Assembly: GCA_014058105.1 (NCBI GenBank)
Contig: JACGCM010001948.1
Span: forward strand, 434,001-498,000
Reading direction: 5' to 3'
Length of the DNA stretch: 64,000 nt
DNA from: Kingdonia uniflora
Taxonomy: Eukaryota; Streptophyta; Magnoliopsida; Ranunculales; Circaeasteraceae
Under the pieces are notes generated by a model. It saw nothing but the letters and a program-made list of their open reading frames with translations, was not told the origin of the DNA and made no database searches. Position numbers and translations under genes: made by a program. Position 1 is the first letter of the stretch. Every line of letters starts with the position of its first letter. Shown here in pieces: positions 34,771 through 44,649 of this stretch.

Positions 34771-35290
34771 TAATTCCAATCCTTTGCCAAGAATGATACG
34801 CGGAATTGCCAATTAGAGAAATTCGAACTAGAATGAGAAAGTAAAATCACAAAAAGGTTACAAGATGTAAAGGAAGTGGAAAACCCTAATGGGTAAAAAT
34901 CACTCCCTATGGGCGAACAATTCACTATCTTCAATCAAACATGTTACAATCACTCTCACTCTCACTCTCAAACTTTTACAAAAAGCTTAAATGGAGTACT
35001 CTCACAAGCCCTAGAATTCACAATCTTGAATTTATCTCTCATACACATAGGAAACAACCAAGTATCCCTAACAAAGTGAAAATGACATTACATAAGTGTA
35101 GGGAACATATTGTGTATCGCGAGGCAAGTTTATAGCAACCAAAACAACCAAACTTTAAGTTGAAACACATTTTCAGTTGGAAAGTCTCCGTTCGAAGTGA
35201 AAACACAAATAATGTCTAGCCAAATTCATTTCGAACTGAAACTTCATGCCCCAAATTTGAAGTTTCAGTTCTTTGAATTGAAACTCTAAA
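34771..35290 (-). repeat. LTR remnant, inverted relative to 33455-34037
   Basis: Read on the minus strand, its U5 (AATTCCGCGTATCATTCTTG) and the block around GTGGAAAACCCT match the plus-strand remnant (ATTCCGCATATCGTTCTTG; AGGGTTTTCCAC). Its U3 side still has TTCGAA-type sites (35192, 35231). Minus-strand end GGAATTA at 34771. Confidence 0.6.
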
Positions 35291-35366
35291 ACACAACCAG
35301 TTTACTTTTTTCTTCATTTCTTCTTTCCCTTATCAACCTCCAATTCGATTTCATAACTCAACAAAA

Positions 35367-36420
35367 GTGGCAAGACTATATCAAAGCTTACAAGTGATGG
35401 GACCTTCACAACAAAGTCTGCTTGGAAAGCTATTAAGAAGTACAAAAAACAAAATCCATTGGCATAAACTTATTTGGGATAAAGATGTTATCCCCAAACA
35501 CTATTTTATCTCTTGGTTAGCCATGAAAAATAGACCAAAAATAATGGACATTTTGGTTAGAGTAGGAAAACTAGACACAGCCTATTGTTCCTTATGTGAT
35601 GATGCAGAAGAAGAAAATAGAGATCACTTGTGTTTTAAATGCCCTTATTCACAACAAATATGGAGTCGACTGTTAAACGAAGGGGGGTTGACAAGAACAA
35701 TTGGAGGGTAAAATTTAGAGTTTGAATAGATTACTAGAAGGGCAGCTGCGGATTTCTCTGGGAACAAGATATTGAAAATAGCTTTTTGTACTGCTATCTA
35801 CAACATATGAATAGAAAGGAATGTCAGAAAATTTAAGAATGAAAGAGCTGATACAGATGTAGTATTCATGAGAATTTTCTATGAAGAATCATATAAGTGT
35901 TGTCAGTCCAATTTAAAATTATGGTATGGACAATCTAACTTCAACGTCATTAGAAACTGGGGATTGAATCCAGTTATTAAACATCCAAGGATACTGTAAT
36001 GGATTAAATGGAAGCAAGACTTTCGACAACATATGATTCTTAATGTGGATGGATGTATTCAGGATGGTAAGAAAGCTTGGGGGAATATTTAGACTTCAAA
36101 ATGGAATCCCAATTGCTGCCTTAACAAAAAATGCATGTGAGGAAGATGTGGGGAATGGAGTACTATAAGTCAAAGCAGCTTGTGAAGGTCTTTGTATAGC
36201 TGGAAAGCTTGGATTTAAAAGCTTACGTACTATGACAGATTTCACTTATGCAGACCAAGTTATGTAGAAAAAAATCAATCCACCATGAGCAGCAACTGAA
36301 GAACTCAGAGAAGCTAAAACCATTATTAATGGTACGAATAGCTATTCTATATATTCAAACATAGGGAGGGGTACAAATCAACATATTATGTTGCATCTTC
36401 TCTTGAGATCACTGAGGACT
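35367..36420 (+). pseudogene. LINE ORF2 3' fragment: zf-RVT and RNase H
   Basis: Starts in the zinc-binding domain: KVAWKAIKKYK in a neighbouring frame, then HWHKLIWDKDVIPKHYFISW, and the C..C..H..C set YCSLCDDAEEENRDHLCFKC. It is followed by broken RNase H frames (LNVDGCIQDGKKAWG near 36045). Stops are frequent. The A-tail GGGAAAAAAAA near 36527-36536 may be the LINE 3' end. No 5' domains are present, so it is a 5'-truncated copy. It differs from the LINE at 4978. Confidence 0.8.
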
Positions 36421-36714
36421 ACTTAATCTTTCCCTGTAATTTTACTTGTTCTCATGTAAATTTGTGTATAACAGACTAGCAATACTATATACCCTAGATT
36501 GTAATTCCTTATAACTTGATTCCTTGGGAAAAAAAATTCTCGCGCAAATCGTGATGGGGAAGAAAGTAGCCAAAAAACTAACCACGAGTGAGAGATTGGG
36601 TTCGTTGAAAGAAGAGACTAATACTTCCATTATTTGCATAGTGGTGATTACGGAAGTAAGTGATAAATAAATAAATAATGTTGAGAGAAGAAGATCGTGA
36701 CGGAGATCGCAACC

Positions 36715-37078
36715 AGCCTTGAGCCAGGCTAAATCTGTCTAGAATCTTTTTCAACAATCAGCCTTGAACCATGCTAGATCTGCCATGAATCTCCTCCCGT
36801 AATAAGCCTTGATCCAGTCTAAATCTGCCTAGAATCTCCTCCAGTAGTTAGCCTTGAGCCAGGCTAAATCTGTCTAAAATCAGCTCCAGCAATTAGCCTT
36901 CTTATGTCATGCCATATCTGCCTAAAATTAGCTTGAGTAATCAGCCTTGAACCAAGCCAGATCTGCCCAGAATCGGGTCCAGTGTCAGCTTTGAGCAAGG
37001 CCAGATCTACCAAGAATCAGCACTAGAAGTTAGCATTTGCGCTAGGCTAGATTTGCTTAGAACCAACTCCAGTAGTTA
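36715..37078 (+). repeat. 45-bp minisatellite, about eight units
   Basis: AGCCTT-type unit starts fall at 36715, 36760, 36805, 36850, 36895, 36943, 36987 and 37032. The core is AGCCTTGAGCCAGGCTAAAT, then CTGCCTAGAATC and CTCCAGTAGTT. Units diverge by point changes. Stops occur in all frames checked by eye, so it is not coding. Confidence 0.9.
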
Positions 37079-37750
37079 GGCGAATCAACAAGAAGACCAC
37101 AAATTCTTTATCCCTTTTGGATCGCATTTGAGAACAATTTTCGCGAGAGTGCAACTACATCGTTTTAGAGATTTAGCGTTGAATGCGTAGATGTGGGTGG
37201 CAACACTGTACCCCATACACGGGTACCCAACCATGTTAAGGAAAGTTGTACGGGAAGATTTACGGTATGAAGTACGAGCCGACATAGTTACGCAAATCAA
37301 GGTTCTTAAAATTTTGGGACAAATTTTTTCGTGGAGGGAGATAGTTGATAGGTTGTAGGGGTAGTTTCCCACATGGGCCTAAACACTTTCTATCTTATTG
37401 CTTTCTATTTTGTAATTGGAATCCTAAAGATATTGGGAATTCCTTAGATTAGGGAGAATACTTTGTAATTGGAAAGTTAAGATGCAAGGGATTTAGAAAC
37501 TCTTTCTCTGTACAAGAAATGGTAGGGTTAGTGGTAAGAGGGTGGTGTTTTAGAGATAAAGAAGATGTTAAATTAGGGTTTAATTCAATAATAATAAAAT
37601 GTGTGTTAATTTGTTTGATTCGATTTGTATAAATTTTTAAGCTTCCGCTAATTAGTTTACAACATAAACAATGGTGGTTGGCCTGGCAATAAATCGAACT
37701 TGAACATAGTTGAGGCCATAATATTCTCACAAAAACCAGTTGATTTTGAG
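37079..37750. other. no gene recognised
   Basis: AT-rich sequence with no recognisable protein or transposon ends. Confidence 0.5.
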
Positions 37751-38070
37751 CAGGGGCGGAGCCAGAGGTTCCAAGAGGGTCACTTAAACCCCCTGGCCGT
37801 CGGAAACTTTCCCTTGAGATAGCGTTTCACCAACAAGAAAATAATTCACTTAGTAAAGATTATATCGATTTGAACCCGTAGAAATTATATCACAAAGGGG
37901 TTGTAGCCTAACTGCTTCTTACTACTTATTGCAATTGAGTAAACAAGGGTTAATCCCCATCTCCAACATAGTTTTTGCTTATTTTTGTTATATTAAAAAT
38001 TTTCTTCGAGGGCTTCACTCCCGAACCCCCATTTTGAACCCCCTACAAAGACAATCCTGGCAATGCCCTG
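37751..38070. mobile_element. Tip100-like hAT MITE (320 bp)
   Basis: Left end CAGGGGCGGAGCCAGAG. The right end read inward is CAGGGCATTGCCAGGATTG. The flanking octamers ATTTTGAG (37743-37750) and GTTTTGAG (38071-38078) match at 7 of 8, the duplication size of hAT. An internal tRNA-like cassette has an A box near 37904 (TAGCCTAACTG) and B box at 37948 (GGTTAATCC). No transposase. Confidence 0.8.
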
Positions 38071-39224
38071 GTTTTGAGATGGACACTTAATAATTTCCAT
38101 TTGACTTAATAATAAAAAAAGCCTCTTAACAATGTGTTGGTTGGTCCAGCTCCAATTGCCACATACTCCCGACATGGCGACTCCAAAAAAAAAATGAAAG
38201 ATGCTTTACTTAAGAACACAACATGAGACTACAATCTGGGGAGGGAAAAATTCCCTGAGCATTATAGTCTCGTAAGATATATAATATAGGAGGGCCAAGC
38301 GTTTAGGCGTCGTTTAAGGATTGTGTCCAAGTTACAGGGAGCCACCACTCTAGCCCGTTATTAGTTTCTTCTTCCTTCTTCCTCGCTTTGATCTAATTCC
38401 ATTTTGTTAGTTGGTTTCTCATATCAATATGGGAGAAGGAAGTTTGAAGAAACAAATATTGCCTCAATTAAGTGTATCCCTCTTCCTTTTATGCATGAAC
38501 TCTGCTTACTTGGGTCGTTGATCTCTTGATGCTGAGTTGTCCTTGGACCATACTACCTCCAGGTGCAACCACGCATGCCAAATCGGTCTAGCTTATGCTT
38601 AGGCATGCTTACCTTGTTGTCTAGGCTTGTGCCTATCCTTACGAGGTAAGTTGTGCCGATCGTATTAAAGTATCTCGAGATTCCTGCCGATAACGTAAAT
38701 GCTTAGTCATGTGTCGGTTTTGACACATGAATCGTGCAAAAAGGTTGGGAACAAGTCTTTATTAGTTAACCTGTGAATGGAATTCTGCCACCTCAAAACA
38801 ACTCAAATGGGCTACCTCCTTAAGAAGTTACAACCTCTTTTCTCATCCTAAAATTCGAATGCATATTGGTTGTTCCCCATTTTAATCAAACCGGGATCAC
38901 ATTTAAAAAAATATCGACCCATGTTGATCGGTCCTATTTTAATCGTAGCGGTAGAAAAATTCAAAACTATTTTGAAATAACTATTCTTTATTTTCTTGGA
39001 TGGAGAGAGACGAAAATAAAAAACTTGGGAAACCTAAAGAACAAGTCTTTAGGTTATCCATGCATTGTTGGACCAATTAGAATGAGTGGGGTTAGCTAAC
39101 CCGTGGGTTAGCTATTCATTTTCCATTCTTTGGGAAGATAATTAACTCATCTAGCTAATTAGTGGCTTAGTATGGGGTGGGTCTACATGGTTCATGTTAT
39201 TTTTACTGTTATAGTTGCCACAGT
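38071..39224. other. no gene recognised
   Basis: Mixed unique-looking sequence. No open frame resembling a known family. Confidence 0.5.
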
Positions 39225-40873
39225 TAGAGTCGGTAAAGTGACCCACGACCCGCCAACCCGACCCAACCCAACCCAACCCTATTTTTGGCGGGTTTGGGTT
39301 TGGCCTTAATAGGTCGTAGGTCATTTGACCCAAACCCGTTTAACTCATTTAATAAATGGGTCAGGTTATGGTTTACCTTAAACGGTTCGGGTTGACCCAT
39401 GACCTGTTTAAGTTTGATTTGGGCCAATTATAATTTGTCATTTTTATGATTACGAATATACGAGGTACCAAGCAAAGCCTTAGTGTAACTTTTTATTGAC
39501 TTAATGCTTGAGAATTATCTTGGTGTTGTTAAGAGTTAACACCTTTCGACTTGAAGCATAAGTGACTCAATACATGAGCTTGTCAAGGGCGTTTGGGACC
39601 AGACAAGCTCAATAAATGGTCATGCATTGCCTTCTTTAAAATTGAGATAAAGCGTGCATAAAACTTGTACATCTATCTTCTTTAGAATTAAAATGAACAC
39701 ATTATGTGCCTATGATCCAGGAGGATCTAGTGTTTTTTAATATTTGTCAAAGTCGTTCGAACGACATTGAGAGTCGTTCAAACGAGTTGACATGTCCTCT
39801 GGAATTTTGGCCCATAGCCATATTTCGTTCGAACGGCTTTGAGTGTCGTTCGAACGAATTGTCATGTCCTCTGGAATTTTGGCCCAGAGTCATATTTTTG
39901 TTCGAACGAGTTGGGTTTCGTTCGAACGACCAAGCAATTTGTCTAGGGTTTTAAACCAATTAGTCGTAAAGTCGTTCGAACGACTTCCTAGTTCGTTCGA
40001 ACGACTATGGCTGTGTTTTGCTTCTCAAGCATTGATTTGCCTCGAGATGGATTCTATTTTGTAATTTTGAGTTCCCTAGTATATAAAGGGAACTTAGGTT
40101 ATTTTCTAGGATGTTAAATCTGAAAGAGTTCTGAGAGAAACCTAGGGTTTGAGAGTTATTCTTCTTGTAATTACTTTGTTTTGAGTAATCAAATTCTCTA
40201 TTTTTCCAAACCGATTGGTGTTCTTCGTATTTTTCTACTAACACAAACTTCTCAATCGTATTGTGGATTAGCCTATTACTACTCTTTAAGAGAGGCGAGC
40301 CTAAAAATCATACACTGAAAGCCTATTTATTGGTATAAAAAGAGAATAAGTAAAAAAAATTGAAAAACTAGAGCTCGGACCTTCGGGCATGCGACTAAGG
40401 TTGCTGGACAAATCCAATTTTAAGGCTGCTTGAAGTACTGCTGAAGAAAATTTATCCTGCATGGGGTTTGTTTAAGGAGCATTAAATATTAATTAACTCA
40501 GAGCCTCAAACATTGTTAGAGATAGTCTGATATTGGTAGTATTTTTTTTTTTTTTTTCTGAACACACACAAATGATTAGCCATATAACGTTAAATCATTG
40601 CCACGAATTCTCCATTAACCCATATATATCAATAAACCCTTAATGAACGGGGATATTTCGTAATAATTTTGGCGGAAAATTTTGATAATATTTAAACCCA
40701 TGACCCGACCCAAACCCGAATTAATATTTAAACAGGTCAAAAGGGTCGGGTCGGATTTGGGTTTGGGTTTATATTTTTGACCCGTTTAACTGAACGGGTT
40801 TGGTTTGGGTTTGCCTTTGCCTTTCTAACCCATGAACCTGTTATGACCCAACCCGACCCGTTTGCCACCTCTA
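39225..40873. mobile_element. hAT-like non-autonomous element rich in GGGTCGGGT, split by a solo LTR
   Basis: Left end TAGAGTCGGTAAAGTGACCC; right end read inward TAGAGGTGGCAAACGGGTCG. Flanking octamers GCCACAGT and ATCACACT match at 5 of 8. Both arms carry repeated GACCCAACCC-type sequence. The LTR at 39713-40270 interrupts it, leaving about 1.1 kb. Confidence 0.55.
39713..40270 (+). mobile_element. solo LTR with perfect duplication GCCTA
   Basis: Starts TGATCCAGGAGGATCTAG and ends TCGTATTGTGGATTA. GCCTA flanks both sides (39708-39712, 40271-40275). It holds eight TCGTTCGAACGA-type palindromes at 39755-40010, a direct repeat of CATGTCCTCTGGAATTTTGG, and a TATA box (AGTATATAAAGGGAACTTA near 40079). 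The end matches the LTR ends of the minus-strand element at 57153, so they are one family. LTR ends are TG...TA, not TG...CA. Confidence 0.88.
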
Positions 40874-40875
40874 AT

Positions 40876-41323
40876 CACACTGCAAGGACGGAGTCTCTTG
40901 GGAGGGCGAGCGTGTAAGGACTTTGGCTAAAATCGTCCTACGACTATCTCTCTACGGACTCTTGCCTTGTCATATGGTAGGTAGATTATGTATAATAATA
41001 CAATCTCATTGACATTTAAATTTTTTCAACAAAACCTATATATTTCGGCACCAGAAACTAAAAAAACATAATAAAAATTGGCAGCTTCCAGATTTCATTG
41101 ATAAATAACTCAACTTTTTACTGCTGAAATCAAACTTTCACATGAGATGGGTGTATTATTTGCGAAGACTTTTGCAAGCACCGACATCGGCCCATTTTTC
41201 AGCTGATACACAGTTTTTCTGACACTTAAATAAAGTCTTCAAGTAAACCATTTTTGTAAACATATCTTCTTAAACGGATATCAGAAGTAATCAATTCTTG
41301 CAACTGCAGTTTTTTAAGGTTTG
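40876..41323. other. upstream region of the kinase-C2 gene
   Basis: AT-rich. No confident TATA box close to the ATG at 41324. Confidence 0.4.
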
Positions 41324-42767
41324 ATGGCTTCCCCACATGTTGAGTCTCAAAATGAGCATAGCTGCACGAGGGAGCCTGCTAGACATCCTAGAGAATTTCT
41401 CTATGAAGACCTCGTAATGGCCACTAATAATTTCCGAACTGAAGATAAGCTCGGTAGTGGCGGTTCAGGTTCAGGTTCAGGTTCAGGTTCAGTTTTCAAG
41501 GGAATCTTGATGGATGGATTACCAGTGGCTGTCAAAAGAGTTGAACGGGTGGAATATGGGAAACGAGTATTCGAAGCAGAGATATCCGCAATTGCGAGCG
41601 TCCAACATGTTCACCTTGGATATTGTAGTCACATGACAGAAATGGGACAATCTATTACATAATGGGTCGCTAGACACTTGGATTTTCCATACGACGGATG
41701 GTCTTATTGGTCGATTCTTACCCTGGAAATTGAGGTACAAGGTCGCAGTTGATATTGCTGGGGCCCTTGTATATCTTCACCACGACTGTTGCCCGCGAAT
41801 ATTGCATCTTGATATTAAACCAGAGAATATACTTCTTGATGAGAAACTTGGAGCTGTTCTATCGGATTTCGGGCTTTCTAAGTTGATGAATAAAGATGAG
41901 AGTGAAGTATATACAGCAATGATTAGAGGAACGGCTGGGTACATGGCACCCAAATGGTTCTTGGGAAATCCGATCTCAGATAATTGCGATATTTATAGTT
42001 ATGGTAAGGTACTTCTGGATTTATTTTTTGGCCAACGATATGTTTGTTTGGACTCGGATGGCAATGACATTTACATAAAGGGCGGCAATTCAGCACTAGA
42101 ACTGAGAACCTTCCACGCCTTCATGAGGGATAAATTAAAACAAAAAAGTCTTGTAGATGTTATAGATAAGAGATTGATGGAGGATGGGAAAGTTGATGAG
42201 AAAGAAGCAAACTCTTTACTACATGCGGCTCTATGTTGCCTTGAAGAAGACCCTAAGAAAAGGCCGCGTGATATGCTGCAGGTACTCCAAATGCTCGAAG
42301 CAAGCAAGCTTGACAGAATTGGAGCCATGTTTGAAAGGTTTGCGAAAGAATTTCGGATTGAAAATGCTCCTCAAGGATCACCTTCTGGTGAGGGTTTGCT
42401 TGTAATTATAGTTCACGGAGCTCAAAATCTTGAAGGAAAGCTGCATACAAATCCTTATGCACAAATATTTTTTAGGGAGGAGGTGCTAAAGACTAAGCAA
42501 GTGAAGAAAAATAAAGATCCAAAATGGGGGGAGGAGTTCACTTTTTTGCTGAAGGAAGCACCCATGTATGCTGCAATTACGGTTATAGTTTTTAGTGCTC
42601 CATTAATAATGGCTAGTGTGCAGTCTAGGGAGATTTTGGGTCGTGTCTGTATCAGTCTCTTTGATGTTGTCGAAAAGAAGAGGACAAATGAGATGTACCA
42701 GCTCTGTTACGATGAAGACCCAACCAAGGGAAAGATTCATATTGAGCTGCAGTGGCGAACACCGTGA
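41324..42767 (+). pseudogene. receptor-like kinase fused to a synaptotagmin C2 domain, one frameshift
   Basis: Intronless. The first frame starts at ATG 41324: EFLYEDLVMATNNFRTEDKL, an expanded glycine loop, then LPVAVKRVE with the ATP-site lysine at codon 41534. Near 41610-41665 an in-frame gap (HVHL|GYCS) and a net one-frame shift remove the hinge. The other frame then stays open to 42767: ILHLDIKPENILLD catalytic loop, DFGLSK at 41865, GTAGYMAPKW (APE glutamate is K), IYSYGKVLLDLF, and a kinase end near 42305 (PRDMLQVLQMLE). About 28 codons later, in the same frame, comes a C2 domain: GLLVIIVHGAQNLEGK, HTNPYAQIFF, KTKQVKKNKDPKWGEEF, IHIELQWRTP, stop. The C2 resembles the second C2 of plant synaptotagmins. 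The kinase resembles the At5g20050 type but lacks a membrane segment. Retroposition is likely for the C2 part, since those genes have introns. Confidence 0.8.
41462..41491 (+). repeat. (GGTTCA)5 in the kinase glycine loop
   Basis: Five exact hexamers encode Gly-Ser repeats, giving LGSGGSGSGSGSGSVFKG. Related kinases have LGSGGSGSVFKG, so about three units were added by slippage in frame. Confidence 0.92.
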
Positions 42768-42914
42768 TGAGGCGAAGGGAAAGATTCATTTTATTTTGCT
42801 TGAAACTCTGAGTTCGGGTCTCCTTATGACGAGGCAGATCCTTTCCATTGTTTTTCTAGTTGTTGTTAGTGGTAAGAGTGTTGTTAAAAGAAATTCATGT
42901 GCATCCATGAGTCT

Positions 42915-43075
42915 GAATTTGTTGCTCTGGCTGTGAAAAGAATTGAACAGACGAGTTTGAATTCCAAGAAATATCTGGTATTGCAAGCTTACAATATGTT
43001 GACAAAGATTTTAAATAAATATATAGGGGTAGGTCATTAGATTTTCCAAGTCGCCGATACATTTGGGGTATCGGC
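42915..43075 (+). pseudogene. second decayed kinase fragment
   Basis: LAVKRIEQ at 42921, then after a shift EFEFQEISGIASLQYVD, matching the VAVKR...EFEAEISAIASVQHV segment of the kinase just upstream. It suggests a former tandem copy. Later similarity (SLD, about 43035) is weak. Confidence 0.55.
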
Positions 43076-43079
43076 TAAC

Positions 43080-44600
43080 ATTTGCATAATGGAGATTGTT
43101 GGTTTAATTTGCCACTGATATAATTGTTAGATAAGACTGAAGTTCCACTATTCTCCGATATCGTCGTTTGTGACAGAAACAACTTAGGTTTTCGTAACGT
43201 GCAATGCCAACGTCCTTGATTGAGCCTAACATAAAATAGTTAAGTTTTGTGTGTGTGCACCAAACTCAATTGTATTTATAGCAAGTACATAAGGGGAGGT
43301 TTAAACCCTTAAATCTATTTACTTTTCATTGCAAAAAAATGTTGAGATCATGAAGAAAAAAAAAACTGAAAATGTGAGTTAAATTCTTTCATTTCAGGAC
43401 TTTGATACCCGGCAATAGCAAGCCAAATTTGAAATCACCAAAAAAAAACCCTAATATCTTTGGTTTTTTAAAAGATCAAATCCTTGGTGTAAATTTTTTC
43501 GTTTATATTGAGAAAACCATTGTTGCAAGTTAGTTCACTATCTTACCAATGCAAAATAACAATGGTGCAAGGGTCGGTTTGGATTATAATAGTAACACTA
43601 TAGAATTATTTTAAATCTTAAGGTCCATAAATAGTGATAAATAAGTTTACTTCAATTATCTCGGTTATTCTTCTAAAGAAGATATAGGGGGAACAATAAC
43701 TGTAGAGATACCTGGTATTGGCCATAATTCACAAGAACATTTTGTAGTCTTAGACTTAGACACCAATAAAAAGGAGGCAACAGAACAGAAAGAGTTTGAT
43801 CAATCTCATTCCATCACTAACATCAAATTATTAGGGGAACCATATACATCTGCAAATCTGATTTAATCATGTAGACATGTAAAAGGAAACAAAGGTATGT
43901 GAGTCTTACTTCTGCAGATATAAACATGGAGTTTGATGTATAAGTTGGTACAATGTCGTAATGACATCATAAACATTACAAAAAATTGGACTACAACCCA
44001 AGTATTTCTTCAAAATTGAGGTATTAAGAAATCAATGATGCAAAATGTTGCTGAGAAGAAGAATCCGTTGCAACTGAAGAAAACTTTAAGATAATTAGGA
44101 TTAAGGTTCTGCGGTTACAGAAAAAAAATGATTATTAATACCTAAAGAATGAGTCGAACTTGGCTAGGGTTTGATCTTCATGGGTCGGGATTGGAAACGG
44201 AAATATTAACAAAATTATTACGACAAATCTACCTAAAGAATGAGTTGAGACATGAAGCAAAACCGTAAGATCTTTGAAATGTTTCCTCACCATGGAGATC
44301 ATTTAAAGACAAAACGTGACTTGACAGGATGGACAACACAAAAATCTACCACAATTTGCAATATGTTGATTTAGAAAAGGTACAATTCCCCCCTCACATT
44401 AGTCTTCAAACATCAACACTCTTCAATAACTATTCAATCTTGTATCTTATCTCTTATCTTATTTTAAGAAGATGAAATAATTTATTCATGAAAAAAACAA
44501 AAAATCAAAGCCCACGACAAAGGGAAAACAAAAAGATCACGACATCCTATATAACTAAATCCTTCATCTCACCAGAAGAACTTTAATTTATTAATAAAAG
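43080..44600. other. no gene recognised
   Basis: AT-rich with no clear frame. CCTAAAGAATGAGT occurs twice near 44142 and 44231. Confidence 0.5.
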
Positions 44601-44649
44601 AAGTTGTGAATTAAAGCCATACGACAAACGGAAAAGAAAAGCAACAAGA

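Noticed and set aside
39755..40010. Heat-shock elements
   Set aside because: Heat-shock elements need TTC and GAA spaced by two bases. Here TTCGAA has no gap.
42605..42936. Separate gene after the kinase-C2 frame
   Set aside because: It overlaps the C2 coding sequence in another frame, and the non-overlapping part only holds a kinase scrap.
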